The notes below the pieces were generated by a model, which worked only from the letters and a program-made list of their open reading frames with translations, searched no databases and was not told the DNA's origin. Positions 24,316 to 32,390 of a DNA stretch of 34,787 bases are shown here, one piece after another; position 1 is the stretch's first letter, and each line of letters starts with the position of its first letter. This DNA comes from Nitrospiraceae bacterium (GTDB lineage Bacteria > Nitrospirota > Nitrospiria > Nitrospirales > UBA8639), in assembly GCA_020632595.1 (NCBI GenBank), contig JACKFF010000020.1:1-34787 (forward strand), written 5' to 3'. Made by a program: the position numbers and the translations under genes.

Positions 24316-25586
24316 CACCCTTCCTCTGCTGCCGGTTGTTTCATGATATCCAAGGCCGCCTGGCATCCGGCTAGATACCCTGTCGCCCAGGCCCATTGAA
24401 AGTTAAACCCGCCGATGCGGCCATCGCAGTCCAACATTTCCCCAATCACATAGAGCCCCGGCACATACCGAGAGCCCATGGAATGGACAGATATTTCTTC
24501 CAGAGGGACACCTCCGGCCGTGACTTCGGCAAAGTTCCATCCGCGTGATCCGATGACGGGAAGATCAAGATGGGTGAGTGTTCGGACCAGATTCCGGCGA
24601 GCCTCTTTGGACAAGAGGTTAACCGGAGTGTCAGAAAGCCCAGGTTCTTGGATGCTAACCAGCGTGCTAGCCACACGCGTGGGTAACCGTTCGGCTAACA
24701 GTGTGGAAACAAGTTTTCGCCCGGGGAGGGTGGCAGCCTGCATGAGCCATTTCTCCACATCCTGGTTGGAGAGGTGAGGGAAGCAGTTGAGATGAAGGCG
24801 GACAGTTTCTCCTTGCGCGGCTGCGCGAACCCAAACCCGGCTGGCATCCAAGACCACCGGCCCACTAATGCCGAAATGTGTCCACAACAAGCTGCCGGTG
24901 CGGCGATCGAAGGTTTTTCCCGCAATGGTAGTGGTGAGCGTGACGTCATGAGAAATGCCGGAAAGGGTGGCATGGAAAAACGCAGGCTCAAGAATCAAAG
25001 GAACCAAGGCAGGATAGGTGGCGGTGACGGTATGCCCCAACTGTTGGGCCAACCCCCAACCGGATCCATCGGATCCGGTTTTGGGGAGAGACCGGCCACC
25101 GGTCGCGAGAATAACTCGTTTGGCCCGAAGTGTTCCCTGGGAATGTTGGATCAAAAACTCCCCTCCTGTCCTGGTCAAATCTTGAACGAGGTGGTGCGTC
25201 AAAAGAGCAATGCCCAGTTCCTCGCACCGCCTGAGAAGCCCATCGAGCACGGTTCGGGCTTTGTTGCTTATGGGAAACAATTTACCGGTGGCTTCAGTCC
25301 GTAACGGGACACTCAAAGAACTAAACCATCGAACGGTGGCTTGTTCGTCGAAGCGTCGAAGGATCCGTTCAATCAGCTTTCGGTTCCCGTAGAAGTCGGA
25401 CGCGGTGACACGTTGATTGGTGACATTGCAGCGTCCACCTCCGGATACCAGGATCTTAGCCCCGATGGTTTTGGCACCGTCCAGAAGGACAATAGAGAGA
25501 TTCGGGTTCGTCTCCCCGGCGAAAATGGCGGCTGCCAGCCCTGCGGCTCCTGCGCCGATGATAGCGATGTCGGTGTCGGAAGGCAT
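24315..25586 (-). CDS. BaiN/YhiN-family NAD(P)/FAD-dependent oxidoreductase
   Basis: 423-residue flavoprotein of the HI0933/YhiN/BaiN family. The N-terminal dinucleotide-binding motif IAIIGAGAAGLAAAIFAGE (8-26) is followed by the family signature KILVSGGGRCNVTNQ, an ATGGRSLPKTGSDGSG block, and the C-terminal VIGEMLDCDGRIGGFNFQWAWATG, which closes the FAD site. Family members are predicted flavin reductases or dehydrogenases of uncertain physiological substrate. ATG 25586 was chosen; a TTG two codons earlier is possible, and neither has a strong ribosome-binding site. It is coupled to the methyltransferase downstream. Confidence 0.92.
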   Translation of the reverse strand: MPSDTDIAIIGAGAAGLAAAIFAGETNPNLSIVLLDGAKTIGAKILVSGGGRCNVTNQRVTASDFYGNRKLIERILRRFDEQATVRWFSSLSVPLRTEATGKLFPISNKARTVLDGLLRRCEELGIALLTHHLVQDLTRTGGEFLIQHSQGTLRAKRVILATGGRSLPKTGSDGSGWGLAQQLGHTVTATYPALVPLILEPAFFHATLSGISHDVTLTTTIAGKTFDRRTGSLLWTHFGISGPVVLDASRVWVRAAAQGETVRLHLNCFPHLSNQDVEKWLMQAATLPGRKLVSTLLAERLPTRVASTLVSIQEPGLSDTPVNLLSKEARRNLVRTLTHLDLPVIGSRGWNFAEVTAGGVPLEEISVHSMGSRYVPGLYVIGEMLDCDGRIGGFNFQWAWATGYLAGCQAALDIMKQPAAEEG

Positions 25587-25612
25587 AGGCAATATCTGGA
25601 GCGAGTGAGAAT

Positions 25613-26347
25613 TTATCGGAGTTGGGAGTCAGACGGTTTACGAAACAAGACGACATTCTTGTGCAAATAGATAATTTCCGCTCCCCATCGTGAGCGGAGC
25701 CATGTCCAGGTTTCGTGTGAAAAAAAGCAGACATGCGTGGGGTCTTTGAGGTAATACCAAGCGAGAAACGGTCGATTAGGTGGCGCCAGTTGGGTCATGA
25801 TTCCCAATATGCCATCAATCTTCAGACGAGCCCATAACCGGTCCAATTCCAGCCCGGGATGGTGAAGATGCTCGGCCACTTCCGTGGCTGTGATGAAATC
25901 ATAGGTCTGTTCCAGGAGAGCAGGATTGTACGCATAAAAGGGGTCGTAAATCGACAGAGTATGTCCGTATTCTTGAAGCATGAGTGAGAGGGTCGGACCG
26001 GGACCAGCCCCAAAATCCAATCCGGAACTATGAGGTCTCAGCCGACTGTGGAGTGGTTCGGCTAATTGGTTTAAAAACTTTCGATAGCCTGGATCTTCCA
26101 AATGGTTCTCATGGTGGTCGTAATGGACCTTTTCCTGTTCAGGCGATATGTAATAGGCGGGTGGAACGAAAATGAGTCGACAGTGTCCGCAGGAGAAGTA
26201 TGGCCGGATTCCGTCGTTTCCCACGAATGTGGATTCCGGTTTGAGACAGAGTGGGCAACAATGAGAAATGGCGATGGGTCCCCCGCGTGGGAATTCAGGA
26301 TGAATAAGGAGTGTGATGAGGGAAAATGGTCCACCAGGTTTGGACAA
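25613..26347 (-). CDS. Class I methyltransferase with N-terminal zinc ribbon
   Basis: 244-residue protein. Two CxxC pairs (Cys31/Cys34 and Cys53/Cys56) form a zinc ribbon, followed by FVPPAYYISPEQEKVHYD and a methyltransferase core with motif I LDFGAGPG near 108-115 and the ATEVAEHL block. This combination recurs as a family of uncharacterised bacterial methyltransferases. The only start before the zinc ribbon is a TTG at 26347, inside the extended 3' end of the upstream DksA-like gene. If that upstream gene really ends near 26455, the overlap disappears. It is probably in one operon with the flavoprotein gene 26 bases further on. Confidence 0.85.
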   Translation of the reverse strand: MSKPGGPFSLITLLIHPEFPRGGPIAISHCCPLCLKPESTFVGNDGIRPYFSCGHCRLIFVPPAYYISPEQEKVHYDHHENHLEDPGYRKFLNQLAEPLHSRLRPHSSGLDFGAGPGPTLSLMLQEYGHTLSIYDPFYAYNPALLEQTYDFITATEVAEHLHHPGLELDRLWARLKIDGILGIMTQLAPPNRPFLAWYYLKDPTHVCFFSHETWTWLRSRWGAEIIYLHKNVVLFRKPSDSQLR

Positions 26348-26792
26348 CTGTCTTAGTATGTGATTTCTTCATGACAGGTCTCCAGGTGAGTTTGTATATT
26401 CCGGTGGGAGACGGGTCTGTGAATAGGGCATGTGACACGTATTGGCTTCTTCCATCAGCCCAGGCGATACAGAGGGGGGCGGTGGGATCCACATCTAATC
26501 GTTTTCTGGAAATTTCTTGCCCACACCTCACACACCAGCCGAATTTGCCGTTTTCAAGGCGTTGGAGGGCGGATTCGATCCGCTGCAATTGAATGAGTCG
26601 ACGTTGTTGCGCGGATTGAGCCATCGCTTGTTGTTGGAGGGCATCCATTCGTGAGACGCGTCCGACCGTGGTCTGGTCCAGTTCCACTGGTTGGGCTGAT
26701 TCCTGCCCGGTGGAGGATAAGGCCAACAGATCTCTCTGGAGGGTTAGGAGCGTTGCTCGAAAATGGTCGGACTCAGGAGTTGGCTGTGTCAT
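26295..26792 (-). CDS. DksA/TraR-type zinc finger protein, probably frameshifted at its 3' end
   Basis: DksA/TraR family protein, a group that binds the RNA polymerase secondary channel and alters transcription. From ATG 26792 there is a helical hairpin with LDQTTVGRVSRMDALQQQAM and then the finger FGWCVRCGQEISRKRL...LCIAW. The fourth zinc ligand is Trp, not Cys, and a 53-residue tail of unusual composition follows. Adding one base after the TG at 26462-26461 would give C-I-A-C-G and a stop at 26455, restoring a normal finger and a length of about 112 residues. So a one-base deletion (real or sequencing error) is likely. No clear ribosome-binding site is seen. A start at ATG 26840 would add 16 residues. 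Confidence 0.75.
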   Translation of the reverse strand: MTQPTPESDHFRATLLTLQRDLLALSSTGQESAQPVELDQTTVGRVSRMDALQQQAMAQSAQQRRLIQLQRIESALQRLENGKFGWCVRCGQEISRKRLDVDPTAPLCIAWADGRSQYVSHALFTDPSPTGIYKLTWRPVMKKSHTKTVVQTWWTIFPHHTPYSS

Positions 26793-26972
26793 GAGGGCAA
26801 AATAATCAAAGGGGACTACGTGTATCTTGTCGTAAAACATGGGTGCCCGGGGACAAGCCAGGAATAGTCTTGGTTTGGTCCATGGTCAAATCAATGTACC
26901 CCAGCCAGACCGGGAAAGGCCAATGGTCGACAAAAGGAATTAAGAGCAATCTTATCGCAAAGAGAGGAAAGA

Positions 26973-27485
26973 GAAGAATTATTGCAAGGTATGATCAGAT
27001 TTCAGGAAGAGGTATTTTTAAAAAAGAAAGAGCTCTTTTCGGGGATGTCCGCCCATTAAAAGCCAAGAGTCGTATTTGTGACCTGCTCAGATTCACGGAT
27101 CGTTCACCCAAACCCAACCGGGGGATTTGTGTATTATTCGAAATGCGGGGAATTTAATTCTGACCTATGGCGCGGCCATCGGGGGAAGCACCGCCTCTCT
27201 TGAATATGCGATCGCTGTCCTTCAGGCCAATGATATTTTCATTTGCGGACCTACGGATTGCGGTGCCATGGAAGCCTTGTTGCATCGGGAAAAACTTCAG
27301 AAGCTTCCTGCGGTCAAAGCGTGGCTGCAACATGTCGAGACCCTTATGCAACTATGAAAATTCTACGCGCGCATTTGCAGGGGAAATGTGTTGGTTCAAC
27401 GCCATCATCTGAAGGCGCCTCCGGGGTTTACAACAGGATTGCGGCGGGTGGGGGAATTTTGGAAGTGAGAAGAATGGAGTTTTGA
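26973..27485 (+). pseudogene. Decayed beta-carbonic anhydrase gene
   Basis: Fragments of a beta-class carbonic anhydrase follow each other in three frames. Frame one gives ELLQGMIRFQEEVFLKKKELF, a TAA at 27057-27059 where Gln is usual, then VVFVTCSDSRI with the catalytic Cys-x-Asp-x-Arg. A small deletion near 27105 shifts to a second frame: GDLCIIRNAGN, YGAAIGGSTASLEYA, ICGPTDCGAM and LPAVKAWLQHVE, ending at TGA 27355-27357. In ICGPTDCGAM the zinc-binding His of the usual CGHSDCGA is Pro. A third frame has NVLVQRHHLKAPPG, and the tail GILEVRRMEF ends at 27485. With a nonsense codon, at least three frame changes and a lost zinc ligand, it cannot make an active enzyme. Confidence 0.85.
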
Positions 27486-27581
27486 TCAGATGGCGATTCC
27501 TGGAGTACAGGGCATGGGTATGCACCATCATTGGACCTCAGATTAAGGCGTGTATTATTGGCTATTTCTTTTGGGTAGACT

Positions 27582-27622
27582 GCCCGAAGTGAGCAATGGT
27601 ATGAGCCATTACCAATTCGGGC
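27582..27622. repeat. Nested hairpin in convergent gap
   Basis: GCCCGAA (27582-27588) pairs with TTCGGGC (27616-27622), and inside it AATGG (27595-27599) pairs with CCATT (27606-27610). The outer arms extend imperfectly to GGG/CCC. It sits between the carbonic anhydrase remnant and the convergent WWFDS gene, so a bidirectional terminator role is plausible, though no U-run is obvious. Confidence 0.4.
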
Positions 27623-27678
27623 TTCCCAGATAGAGGAGATGAAAAGTCTTGAGCAACTCGATGGTCAGCATTCACGCG

Positions 27679-28107
27679 TTATTTTGGCCATCGTTTCCAT
27701 TCCTTACTTTGTGAATCAAACCACCATTGGGGGCCACTTAAGTAGATTCTTTTGTGGCATTCTAATGTTTCCTGGTGATTGTTTGGCCATTCTTTCCATA
27801 CGTTATTTTGAGAATCAAACCACCAGTCCGGTCCATCAGTGTTCAAATTCTGATGTTCGTCGAGAGACCACTCTGGTTTTTGTGAGGGCCACTCTCTCCA
27901 TTTTTGACTTTTTGAATCAAACCACCAGGTGGGTTGCTGAAGATATAACATCTTATGCCCTTCTAGGGTAATTCTCCCTTCACTGTCCCACAGATCGGCA
28001 TGTTGTTGACAGAAATCATTGGTTGCCACTTTGTCTTGAGCCATCACATATGTGGCGAATGCGCTACTGAGTAAAAGAAGCATGGCTGTAATTCCATATT
28101 GTTTCAT
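27679..28107 (-). CDS. Secreted protein with three WWFDS repeats
   Basis: 142-residue exported protein: signal peptide (hydrophobic 8-22, cut after VMA at 23), then a mature part with three near-identical units at residues 59-73, 93-107 and 126-140. The consensus is P-x-WWFDS-x4-W-(K/R)-x-WP, spaced 33-34 residues. Cys33 and Cys117 could form a disulphide. Each unit holds four Trp, which suggests a small aromatic-rich repeat fold or carbohydrate/peptidoglycan-binding surface. AAGGAG lies 7-8 bases before the ATG. No known family is recognised. Confidence 0.8.
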   Translation of the reverse strand: MKQYGITAMLLLLSSAFATYVMAQDKVATNDFCQQHADLWDSEGRITLEGHKMLYLQQPTWWFDSKSQKWREWPSQKPEWSLDEHQNLNTDGPDWWFDSQNNVWKEWPNNHQETLECHKRIYLSGPQWWFDSQSKEWKRWPK

Positions 28108-28502
28108 TGAGAGACTCCTTCTTTGAGCACGGTAAATTAATTAAAAATACTGCCTATTCACGCCCTTCTTCCTTCTCTTGGGATTTGGTGGAGAGGCAGT
28201 CCAGAGCAGGCCATTCTCTGAAATATTTAGAAGAGACGATGAATTATTTGAATGGTAATGAACGAATGGGTCCGGACCGTAGGGATAATTTTTTTAGAAG
28301 AACCCGGATTATGTCCAAAGGATAAGTCTTGGTCCCCTCACACGTCCTGAGGAAAGACCTTCTGGTAGTGTGGAAAAGATTGATGGGAATGGGTCGGGGG
28401 AGCAAGCGTTGAAATTACACGACGTCATTCCGGTCTCAAGGTATGTCTCTCTTGAGAAGCGGCGGAAATGTCATTTGTTCACAATCATACGGGTGGAGAG
28501 AT
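28108..28502. other. Intergenic region with no supported gene
   Basis: Upstream region of the WWFDS gene and downstream region of the nitrobindin-like gene. A 28-codon plus-strand frame starting at ATG 28239 (MNYLNGNERMGPDRR...) has a weak AGAAGAGA before it and is too uncertain to call. Confidence 0.35.
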
Positions 28503-29087
28503 TTATAAACGTGTCAGGGTGTTTTGATCAGTGTGGTGCAGGACCTCAGGGCGTCCCGCAATCTGTAACTGCGTATTTTCCTTATAGCTGAACTTCCATG
28601 TTTCATGAATGGTGACGGATAATTCATATCGCACTGTTTTCGAAGCCTCATCCAGATAGGGATTGGAGAGAATTCCATATACCCCGTTCCCCGCCTCAGC
28701 GGCCATGTGAAATTCTTTTGCGTCAGGCTCCGAAGTCCCGCCTGCATTCACCAGGACACCTCGAGGAACCATAAAACACCGCATGACCTGTTGACTGGCC
28801 GCATCCCACAACCAATATCCGACTTCTTCGTGAAACGGCTGTTCCTGAATCAAGGGCCAGGCCACAGTCGAGTAACGCAGACCATAGAGCACTTGCGAGC
28901 CATTAACGACAGGTCCGATTGGGTCAAACTGCAATCGTTCCCGATAATGAGTTTCGTGGCTGCCCTCTTTGGCCGGTGCGATGTCGACACCCGAATCGCC
29001 TTCCCAGGTTCCGGCCAGAGAAGTGAGTGGGCCCAAGTGGCGAATGATTTCCGCAGAAGTGAAGTCGGAATGGTGTGTTCCGGTCAT
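28503..29087 (-). CDS. Nitrobindin-like haem-binding beta-barrel protein
   Basis: 194-residue soluble protein of the THAP4/nitrobindin (DUF1794) family, small beta-barrels that bind ferric haem and can react with nitric oxide or peroxynitrite. It begins with the family block LGPLTSLAGTWEGDSG (18-33). ERLQFDPIGPVVNGSQVLYGLRYS and EVGYWLWD follow, and it ends with VLHHTDQNTLTRL, where a His of the pair probably ligates haem as in the family. AAAGGAGC lies 9 bases before the ATG. It is a single-gene unit. In a nitrifier, a role with reactive nitrogen species would fit, but that is inference. Confidence 0.85.
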   Translation of the reverse strand: MTGTHHSDFTSAEIIRHLGPLTSLAGTWEGDSGVDIAPAKEGSHETHYRERLQFDPIGPVVNGSQVLYGLRYSTVAWPLIQEQPFHEEVGYWLWDAASQQVMRCFMVPRGVLVNAGGTSEPDAKEFHMAAEAGNGVYGILSNPYLDEASKTVRYELSVTIHETWKFSYKENTQLQIAGRPEVLHHTDQNTLTRL

Positions 29088-29197
29088 CAGGAAAAGCTCC
29101 TTTCAGGAAAGTGTGAACAAAGAGGGCCCAAAGGCGAAGTGACTGGTGATCTGAGGTGAACGACTGTATCAAATCCTGCCAATGGTTTAAACCGTGT

Positions 29198-29890
29198 TTA
29201 AGGCCACCATATTCGAATTGACTGCATCCAACGGATACCGTGAATGGCGAGGCCTGCGAACTTGGGGACGCTCAGTTGTCTGGGTTTTGTTCTCAGGCAG
29301 CGTAGGACATGACCTGCGGCTTGATCGGCGGTCAACATCAGGGGCTTCCAGGACGCCTTGGGCAGCTTCGTATCCACATAGCCAAAGCGGATATTACTCA
29401 CGTACACCCCATGTGATCGGAGTTTGAACCCCATGGAGACTAAATAATTACTAATGCCGGCCTTCGATGCCGTATAGGAAGGGGAGTCGGCGTTGTAAAA
29501 ATCATCGGCGAGACTTGATAGGCCGATGAAGTGCCCCTGTTCTCGCTCAAGCCAGCCTGGGGCGAGGGCAGCCAGGGTCCGAACCATCGACGTGAAATTC
29601 ACGTCAATGACCCGGGCTTCCTGTGAGAGGTCAGGAAGCGTCAGTCTTGAGCCAATGGCCGCGCAAAATATGCAGGCATCAAAAGGCCCTTCGTCCGCAA
29701 GAAGGGTTTCGAGAACCTGTGGATATTCGGGAGCGGCGATATCCTGTACGATATGCCGTGGGCCATCGGGACCAAGTGGACTAGGACTTCTTGAAAGTCC
29801 GACGACATGTTCGCCGCGGGCAATAAGGGCGCGGGTCACCGCTGCTCCGATTCCATCAGAATTGCCAATCAGAAGAATCTTCTGTGTCAT
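29198..29890 (-). CDS. Short-chain dehydrogenase/reductase
   Basis: 230-residue NAD(P)-dependent oxidoreductase of the classical SDR fold. The cofactor motif is GNSDGIG at 9-15 (Gly-x3-Gly-x-Gly), the catalytic Ser is 125 or 126, and Tyr139 and Lys143 lie in YTASKAG. An Arg at 34 after the second strand (SRS) favours NADP. The substrate is unknown. The ATG at 29890 has no strong ribosome-binding site. It is divergent from the TIR gene, with about 150 bases between starts. Confidence 0.9.
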   Translation of the reverse strand: MTQKILLIGNSDGIGAAVTRALIARGEHVVGLSRSPSPLGPDGPRHIVQDIAAPEYPQVLETLLADEGPFDACIFCAAIGSRLTLPDLSQEARVIDVNFTSMVRTLAALAPGWLEREQGHFIGLSSLADDFYNADSPSYTASKAGISNYLVSMGFKLRSHGVYVSNIRFGYVDTKLPKASWKPLMLTADQAAGHVLRCLRTKPRQLSVPKFAGLAIHGIRWMQSIRIWWP

Positions 29891-30044
29891 TTAATGCCCA
29901 ACCGAGATGGTGGGAGAAGCCTCAATCCTGACATGAAAAAGGTGGTAAGTGAAGAGGGAACAATCGGCAAGACTCTGATCTGTACATTGTTGCATGTGTT
30001 GGCTAGGATGGTTCGACAGATCGGCCGCCTCTGCTTACACGAGT

Positions 30045-30533
30045 ATGAAAAAGAACATTACCGTGTTTGTGTCCTATGCCCGCGCCAATCGTGATCTGGC
30101 GACCCGATTGTTGAAAAAGTTTAAAGAGCAGGCTGCGCCCTCCAAGCAGTATCACTATACCTTCTGGCGGGATAGCGATATCCTGGTAGGCGAAAAATGG
30201 CACGAAGAAATTCAGCACGCTTTGGGAGAGTGCGACGTGGGTTTGGTCCTGATCAGCCCTGCGTTGCTCGGATCCCAATATATTCAGGATCACGAACTTC
30301 CCAGGTTTGTGAAGAGTGGAGGTCGAGCCGTCATTCCGGTCATGTTGCAACCCATCGATTTGGAACGTCATGATCTGAAAGGGTTGCTCCAGACGCAAAT
30401 CTTTCGGCTGGATCGCCCCCGTTTCGCCTCTCCAAAAGCCTACGGAGAATGTTCGGGTTCTCATCGTGATCAATTTGCGTTGGAATTGTTTGGGCAGGTT
30501 GAAGCCCGTCTGGATAAAATGGTGGCCAAATAA
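30045..30533 (+). CDS. TIR-domain protein
   Basis: 162-residue protein that is almost only a TIR domain. VFVSYARANRDLATRLL (7-23) is box 1, YTFWRDSDILVGEKWHEEIQHAL (38-60) is the BB-loop/alphaB region, then CDVGLVLISPALLGSQYIQDHEL follows (63-85). Glu84 is in the position of the catalytic Glu of NAD-cleaving TIR domains. Bacterial TIR proteins are often effectors or signal generators in anti-phage defence, acting through NAD depletion or cyclic ADP-ribose signals. ATG 30045 is used; an earlier in-frame start at 29994 would add 17 poor residues. The DUF2130 gene begins 80 bases after the stop on the same strand, so the two are likely cotranscribed. Confidence 0.88.
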   Translation: MKKNITVFVSYARANRDLATRLLKKFKEQAAPSKQYHYTFWRDSDILVGEKWHEEIQHALGECDVGLVLISPALLGSQYIQDHELPRFVKSGGRAVIPVMLQPIDLERHDLKGLLQTQIFRLDRPRFASPKAYGECSGSHRDQFALELFGQVEARLDKMVAK

Positions 30534-30613
30534 TCCTTGAGAGGGCGGAGTAACCAGGCCCTATCCCTACGAAAGAAATTTCTATTATTCAATGAAGAGC
30601 AAAAAGAAATTCC

Positions 30614-31900
30614 ATGCCTGAACCTACAATCATCTGCCCACAGTGTAAAACGGAAATCAAACTGACTGAGTCGCTCGCGGCCCCTCTTCTCGAAGCCACC
30701 AAGCGGGACTTCGAGCAACGACTTGCTCAAAAAGATGCCGCAGCCGCCAAGCGGGATGCGGCCTTGCGTGAGCGCGAAGCTCTGCTGGCCAAATCTCAGG
30801 AAAGGTTCGAAGAGCAAGTCGCTGACAAGCTAAAACTCGAACGCAGCAAAATTGTGGCGGAAGAAGCGAGAAAAGCCAGGCTGGCGCTTGCGAATGATCT
30901 CGATCAGAAATCTAAAGAAATACGTGAGATTCAAGAAATTCTTAAACACAAGGATGAAAAGCTTGCCGAAGCACAAAAAGTTCAAGCTGATTTGCTCCGT
31001 AAGCAACGGGAACTGGATGACGCCAAACGCGAATTGGATCTCACCATAGAAAAGCGCGTCCAGGAGGGACTCGCAGCCACCAGGGATCAGGCCAAAAAAG
31101 AAGCCGAAGAAGGGCTCAAATTTAAAGTCATGGAGAAAGAGCAGACTATTGCGTCCATGCAAAAACAAATTGAAGAACTCAAGCGTCGTGCTGAACAGGG
31201 ATCTCAACAACTTCAGGGCGAAGTCCAGGAGCTCGAACTCGAAGCGATGCTCATCTCCAAATTCCCCCTGGATCAGATTTCACCGGTGGCCAAAGGCGAG
31301 CATGGCGGCGATGTGCTGCACCGGGTTGCCGGTTCATTCGGGCAAGCCTGCGGAACCATCTTGTGGGAATCGAAGCGAACCAAGAATTGGAGTGATGGCT
31401 GGCTTATCAAGTTACGTGAGGATCAGCGGCAGGCCAAAGCTGAAATCGCGATCATTGTCAGCCAGGCTCTCCCCAAAGAAGTAGAAGCATTCGAATTCAT
31501 CGACGGCGTCTGGGTCACCCATCCCAAGGTCGCCCTGCCGCTGGCCGTTGCCATGCGTAATACGCTTATGGAGGTGGCAGGCGCCCGGCAGGCTTCGGAA
31601 GGGCAGCAAACTAAAATGGAAATGGTCTATCAGTATTTAATGGGTCCGCGCTTCCGGCAACGGGTTCAAGCGATCGTCGAAGGGTTCTCCTCGATGAAGG
31701 ATGATCTTGATAAGGAGCGGAAAGTCATCATGAAGCAATGGGCTAAACGCGAAGAGCAAATTGATCGGGTGATGATGGCGACTGTGGGCATGTATGGGGA
31801 CCTGCAAGGCATTGCCGGAAAGACGTTACAGGAAATTGAAGGACTGGAACTTCAGGCGTTAGACGCGCCGAAGGACGAATCCGACGGAAGATTATTGTAA
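30614..31900 (+). CDS. DUF2130 coiled-coil protein with PD-(D/E)XK-like core
   Basis: 428-residue protein of the DUF2130 family. It begins with a zinc-ribbon-like CPQC (8-11, only one Cys pair), followed by a long Ala/Glu/Lys/Gln-rich coiled coil (about 25-205). The conserved core (about 206-400) has GEHGGDVLHRV with Asp233 and ILWESKRTKNW with Glu252-x-Lys254, the pattern of restriction-endonuclease-like folds, with Glu208/Glu210 before it and Asp270/Gln271 after. A nuclease activity is inferred from this pattern and is not proven. The ribosome-binding site is weak. Its position behind a TIR gene suggests a two-gene system. Confidence 0.85.
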   Translation: MPEPTIICPQCKTEIKLTESLAAPLLEATKRDFEQRLAQKDAAAAKRDAALREREALLAKSQERFEEQVADKLKLERSKIVAEEARKARLALANDLDQKSKEIREIQEILKHKDEKLAEAQKVQADLLRKQRELDDAKRELDLTIEKRVQEGLAATRDQAKKEAEEGLKFKVMEKEQTIASMQKQIEELKRRAEQGSQQLQGEVQELELEAMLISKFPLDQISPVAKGEHGGDVLHRVAGSFGQACGTILWESKRTKNWSDGWLIKLREDQRQAKAEIAIIVSQALPKEVEAFEFIDGVWVTHPKVALPLAVAMRNTLMEVAGARQASEGQQTKMEMVYQYLMGPRFRQRVQAIVEGFSSMKDDLDKERKVIMKQWAKREEQIDRVMMATVGMYGDLQGIAGKTLQEIEGLELQALDAPKDESDGRLL

Positions 31901-31982
31901 ACTTCTGCTCACTCTCCTGCTACCATCAGAAAGCACCTGGCATTTAGACGATCACACCGGTATGGACTTCCACGCCAAAATC

Positions 31983-32120
31983 TTACAGTTTGATTGCAAC
32001 ATTCTTGTGAATCCTCGTGTGATTCACCAATATTTCTCTCCTTTGCAGGACCCCATCGTTTCGGGCTTTCTGTCGTGTGGCCTTCGGACCTGAACCGTAT
32101 TTAGTTCGTTGTCGCGCCAT
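31983..32120 (-). CDS. 45-residue basic peptide
   Basis: Short frame with a strong AAAAAAGGAGAGG placed just before ATG 32120 and a TAA ending at 31983. The 45-residue product is very rich in Arg and Lys (starts MARQRTKYGSGPKATRQKAR) with few acidic residues and no hydrophobic segment, as in small nucleic-acid-binding or ribosome-associated proteins. It sits alone between the DUF2130 gene and the cytochrome cluster on the opposite strand. No family is recognised. The ribosome-binding site and clean composition are the evidence. Confidence 0.5.
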   Translation of the reverse strand: MARQRTKYGSGPKATRQKARNDGVLQRREILVNHTRIHKNVAIKL

Positions 32121-32390
32121 TCCTCTCCTTTTTTAACAATCTAAAAAAACCAATGGACCGAAGGGGGTCCGTTCCAGTGTCCTACCCATTGCGGTCTCAC
32201 AGCCTACACAGTGGGTTGGGGAAATTTGGGCATCTCCGCTGTTTAAGAAGTGATGCAAATTGCCTCACTTTCATCCTTGAAAGAAGAAAACCTTGGGTAA
32301 ATACCACTTTTACACTGGCACGCAATTTGGAGTGACTTATGGAGACGGGGATCAGCCAGGCCTATATCACCAGCAAAGGAGACGGTCCTA

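Noticed and set aside
26843..27157. 104-codon plus-strand frame before the carbonic anhydrase remnant
   Set aside because: It is a wrong-frame reading of the same remnant; the adjacent frame gives clear carbonic anhydrase blocks including CSDSRI.
27690..27940. Repeated DNA stretches with AATCAAACCACCA, considered as a CRISPR-like array
   Set aside because: Only three imperfect copies about 100 bases apart, fully explained as codons of the WWFDS repeats on the minus strand.
28107..28325. 72-codon plus-strand frame opposite the WWFDS gene start
   Set aside because: It starts at TTG over the divergent gene start; only the last 28 codons look plausible, and with a weak ribosome-binding site.
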